A DNA stretch of 64,000 nt from Allorhizobium undicola ORS 992 = ATCC 700741 (GCF_000621665.1 NZ_JHXQ01000008.1:98035-162034), one strand, 5' to 3'; positions 1 through 8,561 are shown, counted from the first letter of the stretch. Notes: a model not told the origin generated them from the sequence alone. Numbers and translations: made by a program.

Positions 1-423
1 TGTGGCCACGGTGATTTCGGTCGAAACCGCCCGCTTGCCCGAAGGCAGAAGAGCGGAAAGAATACGGCTGGAAGAATCGGCGATCTTCTCAAGCCGCAGC
101 GGCTCGCCTTCGAAAATCGGCATTCTGACGATGGCGCCGTCAAGCTCCTTGATCGCATCGGGGCGGTCGGGTTCGGTAATCAGGCCCTGGACAAGATCGC
201 TCTTGGGCCATTCCATCCAGCGCACGGTCTTTTCATTGAGTCTTGAGCCCACCGGCAGGCTTGAGCCCGCCACCAGAACCTTGACCGATGGGGCTTTTTC
301 CACCACGGGCTCGCTTTGCTGCACCACGACCTGCGAAGGCGTGCGCATACTCGTGGCCAGAAGACCGGCAAGACCGGCAGCAGCCACGGCAACGACGAGA
401 ACAAGGACTCGCGCGGGTTTCAT
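1..423 (-). CDS. cpaB: Flp pilus assembly protein CpaB, partial (3' end beyond window)
   Basis: Reading the minus strand from ATG at 423 gives about 141 residues with no stop before the window edge. It begins MKPARVLVLVVAVAAAG, one N-terminal membrane anchor, and continues with a segment resembling the SAF (beta-clip) domain typical of CpaB/RcpC, including the stretch VKVLVAGSSLPVGSRL and a predicted ILSALLPSGKRAVS motif. CpaB is a periplasmic or inner-membrane part of the Tad (Flp) pilus machine, thought to support the secretin CpaC. The prepilin peptidase gene lies upstream on the same strand. The identification rests on motif recognition and on this neighbourhood. Confidence 0.85.
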   Translation of the reverse strand, partial: MKPARVLVLVVAVAAAGLAGLLATSMRTPSQVVVQQSEPVVEKAPSVKVLVAGSSLPVGSRLNEKTVRWMEWPKSDLVQGLITEPDRPDAIKELDGAIVRMPIFEGEPLRLEKIADSSSRILSALLPSGKRAVSTEITVAT

Positions 424-652
424 TCTTCTTCCCCGGATGAACAGGATTCGTCCGCGAAGAAGAACAGAAATTGGTGTAATTATAGTTAACGTGGCGCTTA
501 CGAGTTTGGTTAACAAAGACTAACATGCTGAAATTCCGGCGAAAGCTCGCAGCCTTGCCTGAGAATGGATTCCTTGAGATGGCACAAGATTCGTAAAAGC
601 CGAAGACCGGCATGGTGCGCGGGCCTTGCTCTTCGCGTAGGCCTGAACGTGC

Positions 653-758
653 TACTGCATAATTCCTTACATCGGAATCGATTTAAGGTGAAAATTATGC
701 GGCAGATTCGGAGTGTTACAGCGTCCTTTGTGCGTTTGTTAAAACGCACGGCGCTGTA
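653..758 (+). repeat. Bru-RS-type palindromic repeat, copy 1 (plus orientation)
   Basis: This ~105-bp element contains the inner palindrome around GGAATCGATTTAAGG and ends with GCGTTT..AAACGC arms followed by GGCGCTGTA. Near-identical copies occur at 10757-10862, 37579-37681 and 42830-42935. It fills most of the gap between cpaA and cpaB (424-761), where no convincing gene is seen. Confidence 0.85.
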
Positions 759-761
759 TGT

Positions 762-1262
762 TCACACCGGAAGCGCGTCGATCACGCTGATGTGTCGCAG
801 GCTTAAAAGCCCGGCGGCGGCGATGGCAATGCCATAGGGAACCTTGTTTTCATGCAGCAGCGAATGCGGCAGGCGCAGGCCGGATGCAGCAATACGCGCC
901 TTCTGGCTGCGCAGCACGAGAAGAAGCAGCGTCAGCACGCCGCCGCACAGCGCAACATTTATCAGAAAGGCGAAAAGACCCGCGCCAAAGCCAAACCAGG
1001 GGGCGGCCGCGGCAAGCAGCTTCGCATCTCCGCCGCCCATGGCATTGAGAATGAACAGGAGAAAACACCCGGCCAGCACGGCAAGGCCCGCGGCGAGCGC
1101 AAGGCCGATCTGCGAAAGTCCGAGCCCCTGATAAAGAGCGGCTGCGAAGAAGCCCGCCAGCACGATGGCGGGAATGGTGTTGGGAATTTTCATCCCGGCA
1201 AGATCGGTGAAAGCCGCCACCACGAGGCAGAGGGGAAAAATCGCAAACAGCGCCAGCGACAT
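762..1262 (-). CDS. cpaA: Tad pilus prepilin peptidase (CpaA/TadV-type)
   Basis: The protein is about 166 residues, almost entirely hydrophobic, with about five or six membrane segments. It carries the two aspartates expected of type IV prepilin peptidases: one in the AFTDL segment near residue 20 and one in the GGGDAK (GxGD) motif near residue 78. It would cleave the leader of Flp prepilin at the inner membrane. The start chosen is ATG 1262, preceded by GGAGG about 11 nt upstream; a TTG at 1286 would overlap the upstream TPR gene. The size fits the short CpaA family, which lacks the N-terminal methylase domain. It is probably co-transcribed with the TPR gene. Confidence 0.87.
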   Translation of the reverse strand: MSLALFAIFPLCLVVAAFTDLAGMKIPNTIPAIVLAGFFAAALYQGLGLSQIGLALAAGLAVLAGCFLLFILNAMGGGDAKLLAAAAPWFGFGAGLFAFLINVALCGGVLTLLLLVLRSQKARIAASGLRLPHSLLHENKVPYGIAIAAAGLLSLRHISVIDALPV

Positions 1263-1282
1263 GAGTGTCCGGACCTCCGCTA

Positions 1283-2107
1283 TCAATTGGCGGCAGGCTT
1301 GGCGCTGTCGCGGGCGGCCAATTGCTTCCAGCTATTCTGCTGGCCCATCATGGCGCGCAGATAGGCGAGGTTTGCGGCGGCCTGCTGCGGCGAAAGCTCT
1401 TGTGCGGCAATGCGTTCGGCCTCGTCATACCGGCCCTGAAGGCCCACCACCAGCGCCAGATTCTGCCGTACGCGGCTTTCGGCAGCAGGTTGCGCAAGGG
1501 CGCTGCGCAGATAGGTTTCAGCCGTCTTCAGGTCGCCCGTCAGCACATAGGACATGCCGAGATTGGACAGGACGGAAGGCTCGTTAGGCTGCAATTGCAG
1601 CGCCTGCTGGTAGGCGGCGCGGGCCTCGCCGCTGCGGCCCATCTGGTCCAGCACGGCGCCCTGCGCGGAATAGAGTTTCCAGTCCGGCCGGTCGGGCGTT
1701 TGCGCCCGTGTAATGGTGGTGAGGGCCTGATCGAGCTGCCCGGCTGCGGCCTGGGCCTTGCCATAGGCGGCAAGGACCTGCCGGTCGGTGGGATTGGCAA
1801 TGGCGATCTGCTGCATGACCGCCAGTGCCTGACTGCTTCGACCGTTCATTTGCAGCACATTGGCATAGGCCATGCCGATGGCGGGATTTTTCGGGCTTTT
1901 CTCATAGGCGCGGCCCATGCTTTCCATGCTGGCGGAAAGCTCGGCAGCACTCATCTGCTCCAGCGGCCGTGTGCCTGCCGAGGGAATGGAGCCGGTGGCC
2001 ATGCGGTCGGTGCGGGCGGTGGTATTGCAGCCGGCAAGCGTAAGCGCGGCTGCCGCCAGCAAGGCAGCGCCAAGCAGGCGATGCCCCGTGGTCCGGGACG
2101 GTCGCAA
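1283..2107 (-). CDS. tadD: TPR-repeat lipoprotein, TadD-like pilus assembly factor
   Basis: A lipoprotein signal is clear: RLLGAALLAAAALTLAGC, with LAGC as the lipobox. After a Thr-rich linker come several tetratricopeptide repeats (for example ..SALQLQPNEPSVLSNLGMSY-like helices) to the C-terminus. TadD is an outer-membrane lipoprotein pilotin of Tad pili, and the adjacent cpaA and cpaB support that role. The open frame extends to 2302, but the added 65 residues precede the signal peptide and look non-coding. A TTG at 2107 gives a normal lipoprotein start (MRPSRTTGHRLL), so the start is uncertain. It sits 20 bp upstream of cpaA. Confidence 0.75.
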   Translation of the reverse strand: MRPSRTTGHRLLGAALLAAAALTLAGCNTTARTDRMATGSIPSAGTRPLEQMSAAELSASMESMGRAYEKSPKNPAIGMAYANVLQMNGRSSQALAVMQQIAIANPTDRQVLAAYGKAQAAAGQLDQALTTITRAQTPDRPDWKLYSAQGAVLDQMGRSGEARAAYQQALQLQPNEPSVLSNLGMSYVLTGDLKTAETYLRSALAQPAAESRVRQNLALVVGLQGRYDEAERIAAQELSPQQAAANLAYLRAMMGQQNSWKQLAARDSAKPAAN

Positions 2108-2454
2108 CGCGGCACCGCACCGCTGAGCGCCTTTCGATCCCGTTGAATGAAACCGGCGCTCGAGGGGGCTCTTCTTGAGCCATGCTCCCGGCCACAGTCG
2201 CAAAGCGGTCGAATTAGGCCCTGAATGCCCGAGAAAAGAAATGCCTGCCATGCCGATCCCCGAATCGCCGGGATTGCGCGCGCAATCCGTATGACTCAGC
2301 AATATTCTGTTAACCCTAACGGATCGTTAACGATCTATTTCAGCACGCCTGCTCCACGGTTTGGACTTCCTTCAGGAACAGAAGGTAAAGTGCGCTCAAA
2401 CACTTTCCACAACCGGCATCTGCCGGACTTCCGAGGTCAGGACAAAAGACGATC

Positions 2455-3843
2455 ATGGCGCAGTATGAATATTTCCAGAGATCCTCTCCCTTTTTCACCA
2501 AGGGCGGCAAGAGCCTGCCTATCTTTGCCGTAACGCCTGCCCATATCGAAACGGCCACCATCGATCCCGTCGCGCTGGATTGGGCGCGCAAGGCGGGATA
2601 CAAGGCCGAAACCGGATCGATGCTGCTCATCCCCACCAGCGACGGCCATCTTGGCGGTGCGCTTTTCGGGCTTGGCGCGCATCCGGCGGAAAATCCCTTC
2701 CTGACGGGCAAGCTTGCCCGCAGCCTGCCCGCGGGCGACTGGCACATTGAGACGGCGCCGCTGACGGCCAACCGTCTCATCCTGGGCTTTGGTCTGGGAA
2801 GTTATCGGTTCGACCGTTACAAGAGCGACAAGGGCGACATGCCTCGCCTGCTCATTCCCGCTGATGCCGATGCAAACGAGATGAAGCGGCAACTGGCCGG
2901 GGTTTTTCTGGCCCGCGACCTCATCAACACCCCGACCAACGACATGGGACCGGACAATCTGGAAAAGGCCTTCCGGGCGCTGGCCGACCACTACAAGGCA
3001 GAGGTCTCGGTCATAACGGGCGAAAACCTGTTGACCCATAATTTCCCGCTCGTGCATACGGTTGGCCGCGCCAGCAGCCAGGCGCCGCGCCTGATGGAGC
3101 TGCGCTGGGGCAAGAAAGGCCATAAAAAGGTAACGCTGGTCGGCAAGGGCGTGTGCTTCGATACCGGCGGACTGGACATCAAGCCATCTTCCTCCATGGC
3201 GCTGATGAAAAAGGACATGGGGGGCGCCGCCAATGTCATGGGGCTTGCGCTGATGATCATGGACGCCAAGCTGAAGGTGGATCTGCGGGTCATCATCCCC
3301 ACGGTGGAGAATTCCATCGCTGGCAATGCTTTCCGTCCCGGTGACATTTACCCCAGCCGCAAGGGGCTGACGGTGCAGATCGACAATACCGATGCGGAGG
3401 GACGCCTGATTCTGGCCGATGCCCTGACCTATGCCGACGAAGACCAGCCGGACCTCCTCATCGACATGGCCACATTGACCGGGGCGGCGCGCGTGGCGCT
3501 TGGCCCGGATCTGCCCGCCTTCTTCAGCAATGACGACGAACTGGCCTACGAGATTTCCGAGGCAAGCCTTGAAACCGACGACCCGGTCTGGCGGCTGCCT
3601 TTGTTCGCTGGCTATGAAAAAATGCTGAAAACCCAGATTGCCGACCTCACCAACGCCCCATCCGGCGGCATGGCGGGGGCGATCACGGCAGCGCTGTTCC
3701 TCAAGCGCTTCGTGACCAATACCACCAACTGGGCGCATTTCGATATTTTCGGCTGGTCATCGCAGGAGCGTCCGCACGCCCCGGTCGGTGGCGAGGCCCA
3801 GGCCATCCGCGCCCTTTACCGGCATATTTCGAATTTGGGGTAA
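2455..3843 (+). CDS. Leucyl aminopeptidase family (M17) metallopeptidase
   Basis: The 462-residue protein has the M17 signature NTDAEGRLILADAL at about 314-327, with upstream metal-ligand segments GKGVCFDTGGLDIKP and KKDMGGAA. These supply the Lys, Asp and Glu residues of the two-metal hexameric leucine aminopeptidase active site. It would hydrolyse N-terminal residues in the cytoplasm. The N-terminal domain is shorter and more divergent than in E. coli PepA, so this is a family member rather than a proven pepA orthologue. ATG 2455 is close behind a purine-rich stretch (AAAAGACG). The gene appears monocistronic, followed by a tandem repeat block and a terminator at 4030. Confidence 0.92.
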   Translation: MAQYEYFQRSSPFFTKGGKSLPIFAVTPAHIETATIDPVALDWARKAGYKAETGSMLLIPTSDGHLGGALFGLGAHPAENPFLTGKLARSLPAGDWHIETAPLTANRLILGFGLGSYRFDRYKSDKGDMPRLLIPADADANEMKRQLAGVFLARDLINTPTNDMGPDNLEKAFRALADHYKAEVSVITGENLLTHNFPLVHTVGRASSQAPRLMELRWGKKGHKKVTLVGKGVCFDTGGLDIKPSSSMALMKKDMGGAANVMGLALMIMDAKLKVDLRVIIPTVENSIAGNAFRPGDIYPSRKGLTVQIDNTDAEGRLILADALTYADEDQPDLLIDMATLTGAARVALGPDLPAFFSNDDELAYEISEASLETDDPVWRLPLFAGYEKMLKTQIADLTNAPSGGMAGAITAALFLKRFVTNTTNWAHFDIFGWSSQERPHAPVGGEAQAIRALYRHISNLG

Positions 3844-3845
3844 AA

Positions 3846-3999
3846 GCATTTTCAGGAAAAGTGGCCGCCGGTTTTCCGTCCGGAAATGCGTGAAGGAAAT
3901 GCATTTTCAGGAAAAGTGGCCGCCGGTTTTCCGTCCGGAAATGCGTGAAGGAAATGCATTTCCAGGAAAAGTGGTTGCCGGTTTTCCGTTCGAAAATGC
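3846..3999 (+). repeat. Tandem 55-bp repeat of the REP-like intergenic family (2.8 copies)
   Basis: Units start at 3846, 3901 and 3956. The first two are identical over 55 bp; the third diverges and ends early. The core holds AGGAAAAGTGG..GCCGGTTTTCCG followed by GGAAATGCG, an element seen singly and inverted elsewhere in the window (17845-17903, 37519-37577). It lies just after the stop of the aminopeptidase gene. Confidence 0.85.
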
Positions 4000-4029
4000 C
4001 CGTGCTGCGTCAGCCGATGAAAATGAGAG

Positions 4030-4060
4030 GCGGTTCCAAATGTCTGGAGCCGCCTTTTTC
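4030..4060 (+). terminator. Rho-independent terminator
   Basis: GGCGGTTCC (4030-4038) pairs with GGAGCCGCC (4047-4055) with one G-T pair, followed by five Ts. It lies about 190 bp after the aminopeptidase stop. The remaining sequence to 4455 is AT-rich and has no recognisable gene; it probably holds the yceI promoter. Confidence 0.75.
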
Positions 4061-4455
4061 CTTGGTGGGGCAGAACGGCATTTCCAAGGGGTGCGGCTTC
4101 GAAACCGGCTTTGACAGTCTGTTCTCTGATTATTGACAGTGGTCTCTCCGCGGTGCGGCGCAGCATCCGGCTTGCAACCGCCTCCGGGACTATAGCCGGC
4201 TTCGCATACGGCTCCGGTTGCCGGAGCATGGCGCAAAACCCTTATAATGCAGGGTAGATGAGAAGACATTGAATAATAGAAATTCTGACCATTCTCCTTT
4301 TGCGCGCGTCAATTTCAAGACCACTATAAATGTTATAATTATCAATCGTTTCACCTTCGACGCCGCGAGGGGTTCCCGTTCAATTTTTCTTCAGTTTACA
4401 GTGAGCTTTTCATTTCCAATCTATTTCGAGCAACAGCAATTGGAGCGATATATTT

Positions 4456-5118
4456 ATGCGTAATATTCGAAATATTGTCCTCTCCTGCGCCGCCCTTGTT
4501 GGCGTTTGCGGATTGACATTACCTTCTGCCGCCATGGCCGAGGATGCCAAGGCCGCCGCAGGCGTTTACAAGCTGGATCCGACGCATACCGCCCTTTTGT
4601 GGTCGGTCCGGCATAATGGCATATCGAATTACACGGCCCGCTTCGGCAAGGTCGAGGCCACCTTGAAGCTCGACCCCGCCCGCATTGAAAGCTCGAAGAT
4701 CGAGGTCAGCATCGATCCGACCTCCGTCGATGTGCCTTATCCGGCTGACTACAAGGGCAGCCATGCCAATTCGCCCTATGCCAGCTGGCCCGAGGAAATC
4801 AGCCGCAACGAAAAAATGCTGAATAGCGACAAATTTCCCAAGATCACCTTCACCTCCACGTCCGTGAAGCGCACCGGCGACAACACCGCCGATGTCACGG
4901 GCGACCTGACCTTTCTGGGTGTCACCAAGCCCGTCACACTGAAGGCAAAGCTGGAAGGCGCGCTGGACAGCCACCCCTTCGCCGGCGTGCCGGCCGTGGC
5001 CTTCGCAGCCGAAGGAACCTTCGACCGGACCACCTTCGGTCAGCCGGTGGGCTTTGTCGGAAAGGATGTCACGATCCGCTTCGACGGTGAATTCATTCAG
5101 GATCCGCAGGCCAAGTAA
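4456..5118 (+). CDS. YceI family periplasmic protein
   Basis: The 220-residue protein has a Sec signal peptide of about 28 residues ending PSAAMA-ED. The mature part is a YceI-type lipocalin-like beta barrel: YKLDPTHTALLWSVRHNGISN, KVEATLKLDPARIESS, FPKITFTSTSVKRTGDNTADVTGDLTFLGV and a C-terminal VTIRFDGEF. YceI barrels bind polyisoprenoid or quinone-like molecules in the periplasm. A cytochrome b561 gene with its own YceI domain follows on the same strand after 203 bp, a common pairing that suggests shared handling of an isoprenoid or quinone ligand. The ligand is inferred from the family. Confidence 0.93.
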   Translation: MRNIRNIVLSCAALVGVCGLTLPSAAMAEDAKAAAGVYKLDPTHTALLWSVRHNGISNYTARFGKVEATLKLDPARIESSKIEVSIDPTSVDVPYPADYKGSHANSPYASWPEEISRNEKMLNSDKFPKITFTSTSVKRTGDNTADVTGDLTFLGVTKPVTLKAKLEGALDSHPFAGVPAVAFAAEGTFDRTTFGQPVGFVGKDVTIRFDGEFIQDPQAK

Positions 5119-5231
5119 TATCCTGACCGAGCCACTCGAAAAGGGAAGCGGCGGCAATTTCTTCCGCTCTTCTTCTTCATTGCGAATGCAGTTGCATTTT
5201 CTACTCCCTTGAAAAATGCGGCGGCTTGAGC

Positions 5232-5267
5232 GCGCGCCCCCGAAGCACTCCCGTTTCGGGGGCGCGC
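5232..5267 (+). promoter_or_regulatory. GC-rich perfect hairpin between yceI and the b561-yceI gene
   Basis: Thirteen-base arms (5232-5244 and 5255-5267) pair perfectly around a 10-nt loop. No T-run follows, so it is unlikely to be a simple terminator. It may stabilise the yceI transcript end or limit read-through into the downstream gene. Confidence 0.6.
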
Positions 5268-5321
5268 AGTCGTTCCTGCCGCAATGCCCCCACCTGAAAC
5301 GCTGCCCCGGAAGGCCCGATC

Positions 5322-6650
5322 ATGAACATGCAGCATCGCCCCGCACTTTCCCGTCCGGACCGCGCCACCCGCTACAGCCTGGTGGCCATTGCCCTGCACT
5401 GGACCATTGCGCTCCTGATCGTTTCCATGATCCCGATGGGATGGTGGATGGTCCGGGCCATTTCCCGCCCTGAAAGCCAGCAGCTTGCCTACCAGCTTTT
5501 CCAGCTGCACAAATCCATCGGCTTCGCAATTCTGGCGCTGACACTGCTGCGCATCCTGTGGCGGCTTACCCACCGTCCACCGCCCATGCCCGACGGCATG
5601 AAACCATGGGAACGCTTTCTGGCCCATGCCACGCATATGGCCTTTTATGCCTTCATGCTGGCCTTGCCGCTGACGGGCTGGCTTTATGTCTCCTCAGGCT
5701 GGGCAATTGCCACCGACAAGCCTCTGGAGGTCGCCACATCCTGGTTTGGCCTCTTCACCATTCCGCACCTGCCCGGCCTTGAGGGCAATCGCGCCGTGGC
5801 CTTTGGCGCCATGGGCGCCCATGCCTGGATGGCCTATGGCGGGACGGTGCTGATCTGTCTTCATGCCGGTGCCGCGCTCAAGCATCATTTCATCGAGCGC
5901 GACGGTGTGCTGGCGCAGATGCTGCCATTGCTGCGGCAAAAAATGATAGCCAGCAGCGCTGGTCAGCACGGCCGCCCTGCGGTCATTGCCGGTTTCGCCG
6001 CCATTCTCTGTCTGGGGCTTGCCGGCGGCCTGAGCAATCGTCCCGGCCCCCTGTCGCTGCTTGAAAGCGAAGCATTGGCGCCTGCCACCACGGACGCTCC
6101 CGTCAATGCACCGGCAACGCCGGTTTCTGCCTCTCATGCTTCGGCGACCGCTCCGCTCTGGACCGTGGTCAAGGCGCAATCCAGCATCGGTTTCAGCGGC
6201 ACTCATGCAGGCAAGGCCTTTACCGGCCGCTTCGACGACTGGAGCGCTGAAATCCATTTCGACCCCGCCCGCCTCGATGCCTCCGGCGCTACGGTGACGG
6301 TGAAGACCCTCTCGGCCAGGACGGGCGATCCGACGCAGGAAGGTTCTCTCAAAAATGGCGAATGGTTCAATTCCGCCCGCTTCCCGGATGCGGTCTTCAC
6401 CACCACTGCCATTCGCTCCCTCGGTCAGGACCGCTATGAGGCCGAGGGAACGCTGAGCGTGAAGAACAAGCCCGTGCCGGTGCTGCTGCCGTTCAGTTTG
6501 CGCATGACCGGTGGGAAGGCGCATATGGAAGGCAGGCTCCAGCTTTCGCGAGAGGCGCTCAATCTGGGCATGTTCTCCGACCCCGCCGCCGAATGGGTGT
6601 CGAAGCTGATCGATGTGAGCATTACCGTCGAGGCCGAGCGCGCCGGTTGA
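5322..6650 (+). CDS. Cytochrome b561 - YceI domain fusion protein
   Basis: The 442-residue protein joins two modules. Residues ~15-215 are a cytochrome b561 (YodB/YceJ-type) with four membrane helices and conserved histidines: ALHWTIALL, LHKSIGFAIL, HATHMAFYAFML and CLHAGAALKHHF, expected to ligate two b hemes. One further hydrophobic segment (VIAGFAAILCLGLAGGL) leads into a periplasmic YceI domain at ~265-440 (WTVVKAQSSIGFSGTHAGKAF ..). The start has GGAAGG just upstream. The fusion links membrane electron transfer to the lipid-binding barrel and complements the free YceI gene immediately upstream. The electron donor is probably quinol; this is inferred from the family. Confidence 0.92.
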   Translation: MNMQHRPALSRPDRATRYSLVAIALHWTIALLIVSMIPMGWWMVRAISRPESQQLAYQLFQLHKSIGFAILALTLLRILWRLTHRPPPMPDGMKPWERFLAHATHMAFYAFMLALPLTGWLYVSSGWAIATDKPLEVATSWFGLFTIPHLPGLEGNRAVAFGAMGAHAWMAYGGTVLICLHAGAALKHHFIERDGVLAQMLPLLRQKMIASSAGQHGRPAVIAGFAAILCLGLAGGLSNRPGPLSLLESEALAPATTDAPVNAPATPVSASHASATAPLWTVVKAQSSIGFSGTHAGKAFTGRFDDWSAEIHFDPARLDASGATVTVKTLSARTGDPTQEGSLKNGEWFNSARFPDAVFTTTAIRSLGQDRYEAEGTLSVKNKPVPVLLPFSLRMTGGKAHMEGRLQLSREALNLGMFSDPAAEWVSKLIDVSITVEAERAG

Positions 6651-6666
6651 TGATGCGGGCCTCTTA

Positions 6667-6700
6667 TACCAAGGGTCATGTTCAATAACCCTTGATATTG
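6667..6700 (+). repeat. Short palindromic repeat (CCAAGGGTCAT type)
   Basis: ACCAAGGGTCAT.. pairs with ..AATAACCCTTGAT in a hairpin. A related copy lies after lepA at 10513-10546. Both are immediately downstream of genes, so they may act as 3'-end hairpins. Confidence 0.55.
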
Positions 6701-6803
6701 CCGCTTGCTTGCTGCTGCGCAAAACCCTTGCGCCGCGGCCTTGCGTGGGTCACTATGAAACGGATACGAAACGACGAAAGCGTTGCGATGATCCGGTCAG
6801 ATC

Positions 6804-7154
6804 ATGCCTCTTGATCCCACCCCTACGGCAGCACTTGGGCTATGGCACCATGTGACGCTGTTGCAGGTCAAGGACGATGCACGCGACCTGACGCTGCGCC
6901 AGCTCGCTATTCTGCTGCATGTTTACCTCGTGCCACCACCGCATACGGTGCGCGGCCTTGCGGGCACGCTGAACGTCACCAAGCCGGTCATTACCCGCGC
7001 CCTCAACACCATGGGCGAGATGGGGCTGGTGGACCGGGTTCGTGACGATCTGGATCGCCGCAATGTACTGGTCAAGCGCACGGTTGCCGGTGCATTATAT
7101 CTTGAAAAGCTGGGCGATCTGATTATCCAGCAGGCCCGGATGATGAGAGGCTGA
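6804..7154 (+). CDS. MarR-like winged-helix DNA-binding protein
   Basis: A 116-residue protein with a single winged-helix domain. The segment TVRGLAGTLNVTKPVITRALNTMGEMGLVDRVRDDLDRRNV is the typical MarR recognition helix and wing. It is shorter than full MarR dimers, lacking a long C-terminal dimerisation helix. The next gene, an NlpC/P60 peptidase, starts 1 bp after its stop, so the two are translationally coupled. This suggests a regulator linked to cell-wall remodelling, although no target is visible. The assigned start at 6804 has only a weak ribosome site. Confidence 0.8.
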   Translation: MPLDPTPTAALGLWHHVTLLQVKDDARDLTLRQLAILLHVYLVPPPHTVRGLAGTLNVTKPVITRALNTMGEMGLVDRVRDDLDRRNVLVKRTVAGALYLEKLGDLIIQQARMMRG

Positions 7155-7155
7155 G

Positions 7156-8046
7156 ATGACGATAACCCTAGACCGGCGGCTGAATGCCTTTCGCCCGGAC
7201 CTTGCCGAATGTGCCCTTGAGGGTCTGGTCGAGGCCAAGCAATTCACGGCGGGAACGGCGGCGCGGATGGCTGCGCCCGTAACACCCCTGCGCCGCCGGC
7301 CAGACCGCGATGCCGGGATCGATACCGAAATCCTGATGGGGGAGGCTGTGACGGTGCTTGACCGCGCCGATGGCTGGGCCTGGGTCAAGGCAGCATCGGA
7401 CGGCTATGTCGGCTATGTGCCGGAGGCCACAATTTCGGCGGCCCCACTGGCGGCGGCCCCACTGGCGGCGGAAAGCGCCCCCACCCATATTCTCGCCGTG
7501 CCGCGCAGTTTTCTTTATACCGGGCCGGATCTTCGCTTTCCCAATTCCACTGCAATCTCCATGGGCAGCCGTTTTGCCGTGGTCGGCGAGGCAGAAACGC
7601 GCGGCACGCGCTATTTTGCGCTATCCGATGGCTCATTCGTCATTGCCGCCCATTGCCAGCCAGTGGACCAGCCGGTGGAAACCGATTTCGTGGCGCTTGC
7701 CGCACGGTTTCTGGAAACGCCTTATCTCTGGGGCGGGCGTTCCGGCTTTGGCATCGATTGTTCCGGCCTCGTCCAGCTTTGTCTGCTGATGACCGGCAAA
7801 CACGCGCCACGCGACACCGACATGCAATATGCGAGCCTCGGAGAGCCCATCGCCCGCGAGGCTCTTTGCCGGGGAGACCTTGTATTCTGGAAGGGTCATG
7901 TGGCGATCATGGAAGATGAGGACACCATTCTTCATGCCAATGGCCACACCATGACGGTCGCCCGCGAGGGTTTTGAAGACGCCGTTAGCCGCATAGGCTG
8001 GCTTTACGATCAGCCGACCGGCTATCGCAGGCTTCGGGCATCATAG
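7156..8046 (+). CDS. NlpC/P60 family cell-wall peptidase with SH3-like domains
   Basis: The 296-residue protein ends in an NlpC/P60 domain. The catalytic Cys is in GIDCSGLVQL (about residue 205), the His in WKGHVAIME and the third residue in LHANGHTMTV. Two SH3-like segments precede it, one around VLDRADGWAWVKAASDGYVGYVP, as in gamma-D-glutamyl-diaminopimelate endopeptidases of rhizobia. There is no signal peptide, so it may act on recycled muropeptides or be exported by another route. A 15-bp sequence encoding APLAA is duplicated near 7440-7470 between the SH3 segments. It is coupled to the upstream MarR-like gene. Confidence 0.9.
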   Translation: MTITLDRRLNAFRPDLAECALEGLVEAKQFTAGTAARMAAPVTPLRRRPDRDAGIDTEILMGEAVTVLDRADGWAWVKAASDGYVGYVPEATISAAPLAAAPLAAESAPTHILAVPRSFLYTGPDLRFPNSTAISMGSRFAVVGEAETRGTRYFALSDGSFVIAAHCQPVDQPVETDFVALAARFLETPYLWGGRSGFGIDCSGLVQLCLLMTGKHAPRDTDMQYASLGEPIAREALCRGDLVFWKGHVAIMEDEDTILHANGHTMTVAREGFEDAVSRIGWLYDQPTGYRRLRAS

Positions 8047-8119
8047 TGTCGCCTTTCGCATAAGCCCTGCCCTTCCGCTTCACCTTTTCAATCCCCATAT
8101 GGGAGTGAGGAGATTGACG

Positions 8120-8497
8120 ATGCAAAAAACAATCCTGACCCTGACCGTTCTGCTGCTTGGTGCCGGAATGCCGCTTGCCGCAAGCGCAACGGACGCCGCC
8201 ACACCGAAGGTAAAAAGCTGGGCCGTGCCCTCCACGCCCTATCAGGACTTGCCGGGCGTGCGCTCGCAGGATGAGGTCAACCGGCAAAAGCTGCGATCCA
8301 GCTATAATTGCAGCAGCGAGACACAGCTTATGCAAGGCAGGGGTACGCGGGATTTTCACTATCTCGGCTCCGGTATGCCGCGCACCGTCTATAGCTGCAC
8401 CACCGAGGACGGCGTGACCTTCAGCGGCACGGCCACGCCCAATGTGACCGGCGAATGGATCCCCGGCATCAACCCTCGTGACGATGTGGGCCGGTAA
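8120..8497 (+). CDS. Small secreted protein of unknown function
   Basis: About 125 residues with a Sec signal peptide (MQKTILTLTVLLLGAGMPLAASA). The mature part has two cysteines that could form a disulphide (YNCSSE and YSCTTED) and no domain I recognise. ATG 8120 was chosen because GAGGAG lies 5-10 nt upstream; an ATG at 8099 is in frame but lacks a site. It stands alone between the NlpC/P60 gene and lepA. Confidence 0.75.
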   Translation: MQKTILTLTVLLLGAGMPLAASATDAATPKVKSWAVPSTPYQDLPGVRSQDEVNRQKLRSSYNCSSETQLMQGRGTRDFHYLGSGMPRTVYSCTTEDGVTFSGTATPNVTGEWIPGINPRDDVGR

Positions 8498-8561
8498 GCC
8501 AATTGTCTTGCGTCTGACGGCTTTTCAGACGGAATGATATTTGCACGGTTTGCCCGCAAAT

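Noticed and set aside
3846..3999. CRISPR array
   Set aside because: Only 2.8 tandem copies with no unique spacers and no cas genes; it is a direct tandem repeat of a REP-like element.
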